This document shows positions 23,953 to 34,400 of a stretch of 64,000 nucleotides of DNA, in pieces. Source of the stretch: Toxorhynchites rutilus septentrionalis. Lineage: Eukaryota > Arthropoda > Insecta > Diptera > Culicidae. Under the pieces are notes generated by a model. It ran no database searches and was not told the origin of the DNA. It worked only from the letters and a program-made list of their open reading frames with translations. A program made the position numbers and the translations under genes. The stretch's first letter is position 1. Each line of letters starts with the position of its first letter. The stretch lies in assembly GCF_029784135.1 (NCBI RefSeq), contig NC_073746.1:183339983-183403982 (forward strand). Direction: 5' to 3'.

Positions 23953-24543
23953 TACAGATCGGACTCGATTATATGTGATTCGATTATATACAATTTTGGA
24001 CTCGATTATATACAGTTTGAAATTTTTTTTTTACATTTCAAATATGATTTATTTTAAGAAAAGGTGCAACCTTTCAGCGTTGAAGTGAATTTAAGTTGCT
24101 ATTATAAGTACAATCGGGTAAAAATCGTGATTTTTGAAGATTTTGCTTGAATTTTCAACAGCAATTGTTTATGTCTATATTGTAGCGAAATTGAGAGAGA
24201 TAGAAGCTGGGTGTCAAATAAGAAATTGTAGAGCGAATAGAAAACTTTCATTTGATTGATAGAAACAATCAAGTTTCACGTGAATTTTAAGGATAAAATC
24301 AATAATAATACATTAAAAATTCCTAACTTTCAAGTATTCACTTCCAAAATGTTATTTAAATGCACTAATTTAGATGTTCCACTATTATATCCTGTACTAT
24401 TTTTTTCATCTTTCAAATGGAAGCAACAGAATCATCTTCCGCAGCGTTGTTTTAAAAGTAGAGCCAGTTTGAGGCAACAGAGTTCGAAACAAAAAAAAGT
24501 TCTATAACTCTGTCATTGTTGAAATTCGAACATATACGTAGAA

Positions 24544-26226
24544 TAAAGTGACCAGATGGTCAGAGGTCTAACGCGGGACACAAATAACAAAACGTTATGT
24601 ATATACGTTATGGGAACATATACCATAGTTTAGCGAGTCTGAACTGATATGTATTATTTTTTTCTAAGTATCGGCACTCAGTTGTGATTTTTCGGTGGTT
24701 TAGATTTTGTTTGCGCCTGAAAATCACTCGCTCAATCAGAGCATTTACGCTTGGCAAGCACGATTCGAATTCTACAATTTTCTTTGAAAAAGAAATTACG
24801 AATATTACCGAATGGAATGCTCGAATTTTTTCTTAAATCTTTCGTTTATTAAGCCTAAAACAAAAATTATTCAAGGCTGTTGATTCGCAGCAGCAGCACT
24901 GTCAAGCATCTTGATGATTTTTTCATACTGCAAGCTCCACCCCACAGCGAAGGAGTTGGACATCCTGAGGCACTTTGTGTCCGCCAGATATAGCCGATCT
25001 GGTATTTACAACATCATATCCCTGCTGCTCCTTAAGCCGGGACATCGAAGCAACCGGCCAAACCGTGAAGGAGAATCTGGTCAAACTGGACATTTTTATG
25101 TGGAAGCGTCAGATGAGACCGGCCGTATCTGAGCAGCAAGCAATCACCCAGAAGGAGTAGCTTGAGGTGCTGGTGAAAATCCTCTTTCCGGCCAAAGAAC
25201 TGAAAAACTTCTTTTTCACTGGTGAAAAACTTCTTTCCGTGCTTATAATGAAAGACGAGACGTACTTGATGCTAGAATTTAACGAATGGCAGGGGATCGG
25301 GTACTTTACGTTCCCCAGGTAAGCGATGACTTCGAATATATCATCCACACCAAGTTCTCGAAGAAGGTCCTTCTCTGACAGATGTGAAGCGAATGTCCAA
25401 GCCGCTCTTCTTTCTAATCATATTGTGAACGGAGAGATATATAGTACGAAGTGATTGCCGAAAGTTGCGAAGGTGATGTGGTCTTTATGCCGAACCTGGG
25501 ATCAGCCCATTATGCCAAAAGATCACTGGAGGATGGATCGGCTGGAGATAATCATTGTCGCGAAGACCGCCAACCTTCTCAACACTCCCCAGCTGTGACC
25601 GTTAAAAACTTTTGGGTGAATTGCCAAAATGGAGAGACAGTCGACCACCAAAGCCACGAAAATGTAAAAAAATACGCCGACATACATCTTTTTATCGACC
25701 ATGGTTGAGGTTCCGACCAACTTCCGTAAGACCGCCCAGCGCTTCATTCACGATACTTATCAAACAACCCTCCCTCTTCCTGTCGAGTATACACTAGTTT
25801 TTCCGGCTTATTTAAAACGTTAAGCCCTGACCGAGCTAGAGGACCAAAGATGATCTTTTCGTTTGACTCGCGTTGGTCCCTACGGATCAATAGGGGACTT
25901 TTATAAAAATCATTTTCCATTTTTGTTGCTGTCGCTTCCAGTTGACACTCTCTAAACAAAAAGCCCACTGTCGGTGCGATGAAACCAGCTCAACGTATTA
26001 GTCTTAGGATGTATTAGAAGCGCTCTTGAACAGTCTGCCAAATAAAAGTTTTTTTTTGAGGTTCATCCATTTAAGAAAATCAACATGATTAGATTGTGAT
26101 ATTGAAATATACTGATATCGCAGGACATTTTCGTTTCTTTTGCCAAACGCGGGACGTAATCTTACGCGGGACATTTTGTTGAAATGCGGGACTGTCCCGC
26201 GTAACGCGGGACGTCTGGTCACTTAA
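24544..26226 (+). mobile_element. hAT-like element with 8-bp target duplication
   Basis: Ends TAAAGTGACCAGATG and the inverted TTAAGTGACCAGACG are followed inward by repeated cgcggga phrases. ACGTAGAA is duplicated exactly at 24536-24543 and 26227-26234. Copy B of the host element (around 37428-37440) has the uninterrupted site, which confirms insertion. An 8-bp duplication fits hAT. The only coding relic inside is Tc1/mariner-like, so that piece is probably a further insertion or the element is composite. Confidence 0.75.
24890..25760 (+). pseudogene. Tc1/mariner (ITmD37E-like) transposase relic
   Basis: Across frames one can read RHFVSARYSRSGIYNIIS (DNA-binding region), ATGQTVKENLVKLDIFM, then a KDETYLMLEFNEWQG block where the first catalytic Asp would lie. 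Next come VNGEIYSTK and MPNLGSAHYAKRSLE, where the usual WPDLAS is MPNLGS, so the second catalytic Asp is Asn. The last piece is VKNFWV in place of PIEKFW. Several shifts and stops confirm it is dead. A relative lies at 41340-42030, minus. Confidence 0.65.
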
Positions 26227-26493
26227 ACGTAGAAGGATTTTTTTTCATCAATTATGATCGCCGATCACCTCCTGAGAGATTCTAGATAAATTTATTTTTT
26301 ATGCGAGAAAGATGTTTTCAAACTTTAAGAGGATGAATCAAAAATTAAATTCTTCCTTCATATTCAAATAACAAAAAATATATGCATAAAAAACGAATAA
26401 AAAAATTTTGTTTTTTGACTCGATTATACACAGGATTGGATTATATACAGTGAAAAGAAATCCGAGACTGTATACAATCAAGTCCGTGCTGTA

Positions 26494-26740
26494 TATACAT
26501 TTTTTTTCGAAATCCTCATCAATGTGAATATCAAATGAAAGGGCTTGACCAGTATAACACAGTTATTCATGAAAAATGCAAAACCATAATGGACACCACC
26601 ACAAAATGGCGGATCACATATTTTCTCATCATTATCGGTATCAAATGAAATGATTTGGCTAATTTTGAATGTTTTTATTGTAGAGAAATATACTAATGAT
26701 ACAGATAATGTACTGAAAACTGGAAAATTAAAAAAAAGTA
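26494..26740 (+). repeat. GGCGG-phrase repeat, copy 2, right part
   Basis: It resumes with cctcatcaatgtgaatatca, agggcttgaccagtataac, aaaatggcggatcacata and ttttctcatcattatcggta. It continues into the tail shared with copy 1 (tactaatgataca, aatgtactgaaaact). This is the far side of the repeat split at 23953. Confidence 0.75.
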
Positions 26741-26756
26741 AAAAAAACAGGAAGTG

Positions 26757-27330
26757 GGTTATATCTATGGTATAACCGCAAGGGTGACGTAGGACTATCG
26801 TTGATTTAGAGATCATTTGTTTTAAGTTGAATCTGAATTCATTCTGAATGAATGAATATTTGGGGGACTTCGAAAACGAGAGCGTTACGTTGGAGGCACA
26901 AGGTTTTATGCATCCAATATTGGATACGGAAATATCCTACTGATGGGGAAGAATAATTTTCAGAAGCTTTCCTGTTAATTGCGATTGATTGAAAAATCAC
27001 AAAACCAAATGTATTTGATTGCAGTGTTATATGGATAGAAAACATTAGAATAAACTATTTCGCATCAATGTATTTTTCAATTCCCAGGGGAACTGGCAGA
27101 GTATTTTTCAACAACGATTAATTCTTTTCAGATTTTCCTCGATACTCGAAGCCCACCAGTGGTTAATACTAACTCGATAACCACCTGTTAGTAGCGATTG
27201 ATTGAAAAATATTTGGTCGCAGTGTTACATGGATAGAAAACATTAAAATAAACTCTTTCACATGAATGTATTTTTCGATTCCCAGGGGAACTGGCAGATT
27301 ATTTTTCAGCAACTATTACATTCTGGACTT
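26757..27330 (+). repeat. Palindrome-family MITE-like repeat flanking the histone relic
   Basis: It starts GGTTATATCTATGGTATAAC with cgcaagggtgacgtaggact, then cgaaaacgagagcgttacg, ccaatattggatacg, cgattgattgaaaaatcac and attcccaggggaactggcag. The last module occurs twice here (about 27080 and 27280) and again near 29000. The repeat runs directly into the promoter of the histone H3 relic, suggesting that both moved or were copied together. Confidence 0.65.
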
Positions 27331-27338
27331 TTATGGCT

Positions 27339-27371
27339 TATAATAAGATGCCTCCTTTGCTTTCGTTCATT
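27339..27371 (+). promoter_or_regulatory. Core promoter of the histone H3 relic (TATA + Inr)
   Basis: TATAATAA starts at 27339 and an arthropod initiator TCATT lies at 27367-27371, putting the init A (27369) 30 bases from the first T. This is the canonical spacing. A 35-base leader separates it from the degenerate start codon of the H3 frame. Activity is not implied. Confidence 0.6.
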
Positions 27372-27403
27372 TCTTACTCTACTCTCGCACCGTGAGGACT
27401 CGT

Positions 27404-27767
27404 TTGTGTGGGACCAAGCACACAGCTCGTTAGTCTTTCGGTGGTAAGGCACCACGAAAGCAGCTCGCATAAGTGCACCAGCCGCGGGGAGTGTGACCAC
27501 ATCGCTATCGACCGGGAACTTTGCGTGAAATTCGTCGCTATCAGAAGTCGACCGAATTGCTGATCCGCAATATACCTTTGCAGCATTTGGTTCGTGGAAT
27601 TGCTCAGGACTTCAAAACCGACTTGCGCTTCCAAAGTTCCGCGGTTATGATGCTGCAGGAGGCTTATTCGAAGATACCAATTTGTGTGCTATCCATGCAA
27701 AACGCGTCACATCATGCCCAAGGAAATCCAGCTGGCCCATCGTATCCGAGGAGAGCGTGCTATTAGC
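27404..27767 (+). pseudogene. Histone H3 pseudogene (replication-dependent type)
   Basis: In one frame from 27413 the tail reads TKHTAR, stop, SFGGKAPRKQLA, then after a small deletion [47 protein letters not shown] and [17 protein letters not shown]. It then shifts to [33 protein letters not shown]. This spans the whole H3 tail and histone fold (about 122 of 136 codons). The start is degenerate (TTG-TGT-GGG in place of Met-Ala-Arg). There are an in-frame stop, at least three indels and several conserved-residue changes (RKLPFQRLVRE to [11 protein letters not shown]). With its TATA, initiator and 3' stem-loop retained, it is a copy of genomic DNA, not a polyadenylated retrocopy. Confidence 0.93.
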
Positions 27768-27778
27768 ATAAAATCAAC

Positions 27779-27794
27779 GGCCCTTTTCAGGGCT
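27779..27794 (+). terminator. Histone mRNA 3'-end stem-loop
   Basis: GGCCCTTTTCAGGGCT is a six-base-pair stem (first pair G-T) with the canonical TTTC loop, preceded by aaaatcaac. It sits 17 bases after the last H3 codon. In replication-dependent histone mRNAs this element binds SLBP and directs cleavage without polyadenylation. A purine-rich stretch, gataagag, follows at about 27804, where the U7-binding element normally lies. Confidence 0.88.
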
Positions 27795-27946
27795 CCAAAT
27801 TTGATGGATAAGAGTTCAGAAAAGTTTTTTGCATGCCGAACTGAAATGAGCATTTAGCGAAAATCGTGGTGTCAATGATAATTCGATACCGATAGGAGCC
27901 ATGGATATGGATTTGATAAATATCCATGGATATGGATAAAGAATAT

Positions 27947-28328
27947 GGGCCTGATTCTCGAATACATAACGAATACACTTCACGGTGGAAACGGTATGAA
28001 ACGCATTCGCGATTACAACGGTACGGTGTCGACATCTGGATGCGAGATTAGTTTCCCACTAAATTTATCATTATAATATCAAATTATCTTCAGATTAAAT
28101 TTTTGTATGAGATTATTATATCACATGAAGAAAACAAAGTTTTCCACTCACATTGAATACCAGTTTGATACGAAGAAGATAATTTTCATTAATGATTTTT
28201 TATTTGAAGTGCTCATTCTGCCTGAAAACTCATCATTATCTTCGACACTTCACTAACTCGTAAAACGTAGTTCAATGGCGTGCCGTTTATTTCGTTTCCA
28301 CCGTGAAGTGTATTCGAGAATCAGGCCC
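27947..28328. mobile_element. MITE with GGGCCTGATTCTCGAATAC ends
   Basis: GGGCCTGATTCTCGAATAC at 27947 is matched inverted at the right edge (ending 28328), and the similarity continues through cacttcacggtggaaacg. TAT flanks both sides (27944-27946, 28329-28331). The left arm has an 11-base duplication absent on the right. Non-coding, 382 bp. GGGCC ends and a 3-bp duplication are reminiscent of PIF/Harbinger, but the duplication is not the typical TWA. Confidence 0.75.
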
Positions 28329-28334
28329 TATGAA

Positions 28335-28560
28335 ATACATGACATTATATAGTGAATATTTCCCCATATCGAAGAAATCACTTTGATGAAACTGCATTAT
28401 AAAATTATTTGTGTACGAATGCCGTAATCGATAGTCGACTCTAATTTGCGCTGGGTAATTTCCTCGGAGGACTCGATTCCTCCTTTGAGCAATGATAATC
28501 TCTTTCTGGCAAAACGAAGTGGTATGAATCACATTATTCGAAAGATAAAATGAAGATGTT
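28335..28560 (-). repeat. Palindrome-family internal module
   Basis: It contains tccccatatcgaagaaatc, gaatgccgtaatcgat, gcgctgggtaatttcctc and gcaaaacgaagtggtatgaa. The same ordered phrases occur at 51945-52150, 53440-53590 and, inverted, 63130-63310, 63330-63480 and 63820-63990. No reading frame is conserved between copies. Confidence 0.65.
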
Positions 28561-28689
28561 TTCTGCTAATTTTCTTCAACCTCCAAACATTTCTTTCTCC
28601 CGTTTGTCGTTTTTGCGTTCGCTAATCCTTTCTCACAACACACATTTCTCATTTGAGAAATTGCACCTCTAATAAATTGCCGAAAGACG

Positions 28690-29540
28690 TGGTCTTACTT
28701 TGATTGCACTTGATTGGAAAATCCAAAACGAAATGTATTTGGTCGCAGCATTATATGAGTAGGAAGCAATAATTACTCGAAAATTACATGATTTTGGCGA
28801 TGTGAAAATTTTTCCGTTTTTCATGTTATGCATCCAATATTGGATACGAAAATTATCTACTGATGGGGAAAAATGATAGAAGCTTTCCTGTCAATTGCGA
28901 TTGATTGAAAAATCACAAAACCAAATGTATTTGATTGCAGTGTTGTATGGATAGAAAACATTAAAATAAACTCTTTCGCATGAATGTATTTTTCAATTCC
29001 CAGGGGAACTGGTAGATTATTTTTCAGCAACGATGATAGCAACGAGGGTTCCGCGCGTGTATGTGTGTGTGGCGGCTGCTCCGATGTTTCAAGCGGAACC
29101 GTGGCATCACTCTCCTCCTGATGGATTCCCTTCTGGCCTAAGGTGTACAAACAGGCTCTTGGTAACACCGTTCATCAGCGCTTTCATGATAAACGAAGTT
29201 AGCTTCATCACAACAGCGACAACATGCTCCAGTCGCTGTTTAATTATAACTGAGTGGGTTTACGAGCAGCGCTCGCTTATATACCGATTGATGATTTCAA
29301 TAGCCTGTTTTGAAAGCAATTTTAAGGCTATTGAAACAAGTTTTTGGATGAAAAAGTAACAAGTATATAACGCGTAGACATTTTATCTTTCGAATGAAGT
29401 GTTTATCATACCATTTCGTTCAGTTGTTTAGGAGCTATTAACGCTCAAAATCTCGGTCTCCGGCGTAACGCTTTCGTTTTCGAAACTTTGATTTTAGCCC
29501 CCGGTATAGAAATGAAAGACGTAGTCCTACGTCAAAACTT
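28690..29540 (+). repeat. Palindrome-family repeat with promoter-like module
   Basis: Left part: ccaatattggatacg, cgattgattgaaaaatcac and caggggaactgg, as at 26870-27300. Middle: a unique-looking GC-richer block (29030-29220). Then, in reverse, a TATA/initiator module (29251-29283) with ctattgaaatcat upstream of it. Right edge: gtagacattttatctttcga, ccgg(c)gtaacgctttcgtttt, and GACGTAGTCCTACGTC at 29518-29533. It is about 850 bp and non-coding as far as I can see. Confidence 0.6.
29251..29283 (-). promoter_or_regulatory. Repeat-borne TATA + initiator
   Basis: On the minus strand TATATAA starts at 29283 and TCAGT has its A at 29251, a distance of 32. Upstream lies a gaaaacaggctattgaaatc-like block shared with the modules at 51690-51775, 52205-52289 and 62200-62272. 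It is a canonical arrangement by sequence; transcription is untested. Confidence 0.5.
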
Positions 29541-29545
29541 TTTAA

Positions 29546-30968
29546 GTTAAACGGTTTCATTGTGATAAAACATAATAATAATAATACTGATAATGTACTA
29601 AAACGGTAGTTGATAAATGCTCATCTTATTTCCTAACAAGAATAAGACAACTATTGAGTGTTTTGGTCGAAAAATTATTCAAGATTACCTTAGCATGGGT
29701 TCCCTCTCATTGCTCGATTCCGGGGAATGAGAAAGCGGACTCGCTAGCTAAGGTGGGCGCTTTAGAAGGCACACTTTTTGAAAGGCAAATTGCTTATAAT
29801 GAATTTTTCCACATTCCTCGTCAGTATACGCTCGTAAGTTGGCAGCGCATGTGGAGTGAAGATGAGTTCGGTCGTTGGTTACACACGATTATCCCTAAGG
29901 TCTCGACGAGTGCATGGTTCAAGGGATTGAATGTAGGTCGTGATTTCATTCGCGTGATATCTCGGCTTATGTCCAATCACTACAACCTAAACGCGCATCT
30001 CTATCGCATTGGGCTCGCAGCAAACAATCTTTGTGATTGTGGCGATGGCTAGCTCTCTAGAGCACTGAGAGCACAAGGCAGACAATCCGGGATATCTTAG
30101 CTAGCCGTGATCCTGATCTTCTGCTTCATCTATACCTGTTCCTCAGAAACGCCGACGTCAACGTTTAATGATGTTTCCTTCGTTGTGTCCCCGTTTCATA
30201 TCCCTCCTATCCGTTCGATAAACTTTTACTTAGTCGCGGCAATACATACACACACTCTTTACAGATACACGGGCCAAAGGTTGTGCAGTCCACTGATCAT
30301 TCAACAAGAGCCAAAGGTTGTACCGCTTATGACAACTCTACACGAGCTGATGATTGCGCCGGCTAGTGACCATTCTATCCTGGATTCCTCGAGTCGAGAA
30401 AGACGCACCACGCTAGATATGGGGTACATACTAGGGGGGCGTTGCTGATTAATGGTCAGCTGCATCCCAATAGGAAGTATCCCGTGTCGGGCACACGTAC
30501 AGAGCATCGAAGACTGCAACATACCAATTATGAGAACACTTGTAATACTAACCTCGAGCCAACCGCGAGTAATCGGTTACATATTACTAACATAGTTGTA
30601 AGCAAACATTGTCGAAATATTGAACTCCCGGCCCCGTTAGGCTGACGCCATAATAAATATATATTTTGGATAAAAAAAAAAATGTACTAAAAGCTAAAAA
30701 ATAATTAGGCAAGTAGCAGTTAGTAGTTATCACACCCCATCCTTTAATCTAGAGCATTGATAAGACAAAAATAAAATCGTGGGGCACGTTGGATTTCCGT
30801 TATTCATAGTTATTAGTTCCATCATATGCCCCACGATTTTATTTTTGTCTCATCAATGCTCTAGAATAAAGGATGGGGTGTGATAACTGCTACTTGCCTC
30901 ATTATTTTTTAGTTTTTAGTACACTATTAGTATTATTATTATGTGTTATCACAATGAAACCGTTTAAC
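29546..30968. mobile_element. TTAA foldback MITE, copy 2, split by a LINE
   Basis: It begins GTTAAACGGTTTCATTGTGA after TTAA (29542-29545) and ends with the inverted form at 30968, before TTAA (30969-30972). The arms are long: ggcaagtagcagttagtagt..cgtggggca pairs with tgccccacg..actgctacttgcc. It was inserted in the palindrome-family repeat whose edge is at 29533. The left arm is interrupted by 29604-30680. Confidence 0.88.
29604..30680 (+). mobile_element. Lian-like (LOA-type) LINE, 3' fragment
   Basis: Exact 12-bp duplications AATGTACTAAAA (29592-29603, 30681-30692) flank this 5'-truncated copy, which ends gaccccgttag-like 3' UTR and poly(A). It is nearly identical to 58800-59955. The frame 29654-30052 encodes the end of RNase H (ITLAWVPSHCSIPGNEKADS) and the zinc-knuckle region up to CDCGDG. 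A 57-bp deletion relative to the downstream copy then creates a TAG. A second deletion of 13 bp lies near 30088. Confidence 0.92.
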
Positions 30969-30972
30969 TTAA

Positions 30973-33630
30973 AAAGTTTTTTTCCTTTTTTTTAATTTTT
31001 GTTCCCACCTCAGCCACTGCACAGTAGTGTGCGATCGCGCACTGTTGCAACATATGTCTTGATGTTATTGTTTTTATAATCAATAATTTTGTTATTCCAT
31101 TATTCTGGTGGATTATGATAATCGTCAATAAATGATGTAGTTGCCCCAATTTTGTAGAACATGTTGTGCTACACACGCCGCACCGATTCGCAATCCATTG
31201 GATAAGGCCAACATCGCTCAACAAGACAAATTATGTCGTAAAATGATACACTCCAATGAGCAAGAAGTATTGGCTTGTAGCATGCATCAAGTCGAATAGG
31301 TGGAATCTCCATCACCTATGTGTTCATCATCACCGCCATCAATAGGAACGGATATAATTAAAAAAAAAACAATAAATTCCTAAATGAACATTCATGCCCT
31401 CTTTGAGTATCACTTTATGGCATCTAAATAGTGGTTGTTACCGTGATCATACTATTATCATCATTCAAAAAGCGTCTCATATCAATAAGTTCGAACAAGC
31501 GATGTGTAATTATTCAACAGTTTCAGGGAAAATTTACGCTCGGGGATGTTGAAAATCTTTTTCATCCATCTACTCACACATTGTTGTTAGAGATTTGGAT
31601 AGAGGATGCATATACGAACGTTTTTTTTTCAACACACTACTTATTAGTCAAACTCCGTATACCATTTATCTTGCAAGCGCAAGCGTATCCATTTCCAAAT
31701 AAATCCAAATCCAAATAAATCATCCGCAATGTGATGATTAGCAAGAGTTGCGATAACGATTGATATACACACGTTTGACTTTTCTTCAAATTCTGCAGAT
31801 TAATCGAATCAGTAGTCTGAATGAATCGATAAGGTTGTGGGATTCTTTTATCTAACTTTCAAATCTCGCACAAATATATTTATGGTCGAAATTCGGTGGA
31901 ACCCCCATACCTGAACTTCATTCAACAAGTCATTGTGTCTTCTAATCTCTCTGGAAAGTTGAAACACATTCCACACACAATACCACAGATACTGAAGCTG
32001 GTTTTAAATGTTACTAATCATTAAAAAAAAGTTTCCCTCCTGTTAAGGTAATTACTGTCATGTTCGTTCCGTCTAATTAGTTCATTCGTCGAAATATTCT
32101 GGTGTGCATTCTCCTCGGTTTGTAATGCGGGGAAATGGTAAGAAAAAGTCTGTTTTAATCTAGCTAATATAGCCATCCTGTTTTTTTTCACTCTGCTCTC
32201 TTCTCTATCTTGTTAACAATGGCTTGTTGAAACACAGAAGCAACGTTTGCCGCTATGGAACCTGAAGGATGGAATATAAGCCAAAAGCATGCAGGAGAGT
32301 GCAGCGCCAGTCGTTTGCAGAACAGGAAATGAATAAAGTGGGAGCAGAAGCATACATTTCAAGCATCGCTACCATTCGCTTCCTCAGGCTCTCTGAATGG
32401 CAACGGATGTGGTTCAGAAGGAAGAGATTTGAGCGAATGAGACAAAAAACCTCTTCATAAGCATAATAATTGCTCATTCCCACACATTTTAGTTTGTGCA
32501 ACTCCCCCGAAGTCATGTTGCGAAAATCCAACATTCAACATCCTCATCATATGCTCAATGCGGCTCACACAAAACGGGATTGTATTGAAGTCAGCTATTT
32601 GAATGCAGAACCACTATACAGAGGAAATAAAAAAGGTTTCAGTCCTCGCAATAACCCCTTCTTCTGGCCAACCTCTAATAGCCCTGGGTTCCGCCCTTTT
32701 GGATCCACCCAACCAAAGCATGGCAGACCTCTTAAAACATCGTCGAAAGCCATAATGAGGAAAGACGATATGCTACACATAACGAGAGAAGATTTTTCGC
32801 ATAATAAATTTTATGAGTATTGTTTCACCACTCAATTACGGTGTGCCGAGTTGAAGGGGGGCAACGTGAAGCGATGGAAGGGACAATGGCAATTCAATAC
32901 GACCTTTATTTAAATTCCGTAGGAAGGATAGGCAAACAAAACGACCTCATTCAGCCTTATTGGTTGATTGAGTTTATCCTTAACGTGAGAGCAGGACGCA
33001 ATGATCCCATGTCAAAAATACTGGGACTTGTGCTGCTTTAATTAACACGTCAGACATAACCACGCTGTCTTGAAATGTAGGAATTTTCTTTCTGCTCAAA
33101 TCTACTCACACTAACCTATACCAATTCGATAAAAAGTGTGTGGACGGAAAAGTTTCCTATTTTACTTTTTTACGATATTTCCAGTCGACAGTCGATTTTA
33201 TAGTCATGTTCAACATAGTCGGCATAGTCATATTCGACTGAGGATAGTCAGGGGACTATGAAATTGGACGTGTTCAATTGGAATTGAGTTTTGGCTTCTT
33301 CCAGCAGTTTCTCCGTCAACATGACTCAATAGTCTGTCGGCCGTTTAGTCGCTATCTCCCTCTACGACTCGACTAACTCATTTCATTCCTCCCCATCAAA
33401 TGGACTTCATTGCATTTTGAAGTTACTCCTTCAAGACTGAGTTCGTTTATTTCTTTCATGTATGCATGTATCGATGTTTGAGTTCATCGTGGTTAGACAT
33501 ATACTACAGGTGAGCTAGATTTTTTAGTATCGTACACGGAAATTACTCACACGTATAAAATAGCCTGCAGTGTTGTGTTCAGAACAAGCAAATTATGAAT
33601 TTTGTTGATATAAACCCGTTTCTCTGTATG
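30973..33630. other. Unrecognised DNA with chance-like ORFs
   Basis: The longest frame here (32470-32913, 147 codons, plus) contains no domain I recognise; its upstream neighbour (32269-32460) is Arg-rich. Neither has repeat partners, a clear start context or splice signals. At 33180-33360 the phrase tagtc recurs many times. This is one of the longest stretches without identified transposons, so it may be single-copy DNA. Confidence 0.35.
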
Positions 33631-33635
33631 TTTTT

Positions 33636-34030
33636 GACGTAGAACTACGTCTTTCATTAAGGGTGCCAAATCAGAAAACAGGTCACGTTTTTATGAAATA
33701 AAGTTAACGTTAATAACTATTTTTGCCGTGAACGGATTTTGGCGATTTACATACTAAACGAACCGGAAACTCCCTAAGATTTGTTTAATGTGCTATACAT
33801 TCGAATCCCCTGGTTCGTAAATGGTTAAAATTCATGAAAACTTTAAGCGTTTCCATTTTCCCATACATTTGTTCTGTCCATTTGTGTGCTTTCCCGAACA
33901 GAGCTGTCAATAACGAGCAACGAAGGGGAAATCGTAGGATTCAAAATCTCTGTGAACAAAGGAAAAGAAGAAGCATGAAGGGAATACTTGCCTAGAGTAT
34001 AAACAGTGGATATCGCTGAGGCAAACTTTC
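33636..34030 (+). repeat. Palindrome-headed dispersed repeat, copy 2
   Basis: It opens GACGTAGAACTACGTC (33636-33651) and follows copy 1 (1501-1906) base for base with scattered changes. It retains gttaacgttaataa plus an extra ctatttttgccgtgaacgg block. It ends gaggcaaactttcattc. Orientation is the same as copy 1. Confidence 0.75.
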
Positions 34031-34400
34031 ATTCGGCATCGGACTGTTGAGCAATCCAGATCACTTTGCTTTCGCTGCGCTTCGATCTAAGATAGGACCC
34101 CACCAGTGGTAATCCAACTTGGATATCGTCGTGTGGTTTTTTCAGTTCGTTTTTCGTGTTATTCGTATCGTGTGTTTTTCTTTCCGCGTCCATAAATTAG
34201 ACGCTTCGCGTGTGATGAGCAAGAAGAAAAGGAAGGCAGGCTCGAACCCTGCAAAAAACCAATGATGTGTTACAGCAGAGTACAAGCTGTGTGGCATAAT
34301 TCAGTCTTTTTCCAAGCAGGCCAGTAGCAAAACTTCCTCCACTAAGGGTGACAGCTGTGCTTATCTCGAGCAAGAGAAAGTAATGCAACTTTTTTCGAGG
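34031..34400 (+). mobile_element. Possible 5' end of a LINE
   Basis: The sequence changes abruptly after the preceding repeat. It contains a cagttcgtttttcgtg leader and an ATG at about 34214 opening MSKKKRKAGSNPAKNQ, then a stop. In a neighbouring frame it continues with SFSKQASSKTSSTKGDS. A basic ORF1 start after a 5' UTR is typical of LINEs. I cannot name the clade and no RT lies nearby. Confidence 0.3.

Larger units (their letters stand above)
23955..26491 (+). mobile_element. TA-flanked CAG-ended element, copy A
   Basis: Ends are CAGATCGGACTCGATTATAT (left) and the inverted form of CAGCACGGACTTGATTGTAT (right), each flanked by TA (23953-23954, 26492-26493). Without its insertion the element is about 0.85 kb and non-coding, with repeated gattatatacag phrases at the ends. 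It lies inside the GGCGG-phrase repeat. A reverse-oriented copy B occupies 37310-39632. TA flanks and CAG ends suggest a pogo or Tc1-type source. Confidence 0.75.

Noticed and set aside
32470..32913. 147-codon plus-strand ORF
   Set aside because: It shows no recognisable domain, an ordinary start context, no repeat or splice support, and a composition like its surroundings. A frame of this length is plausible by chance in 64 kb.
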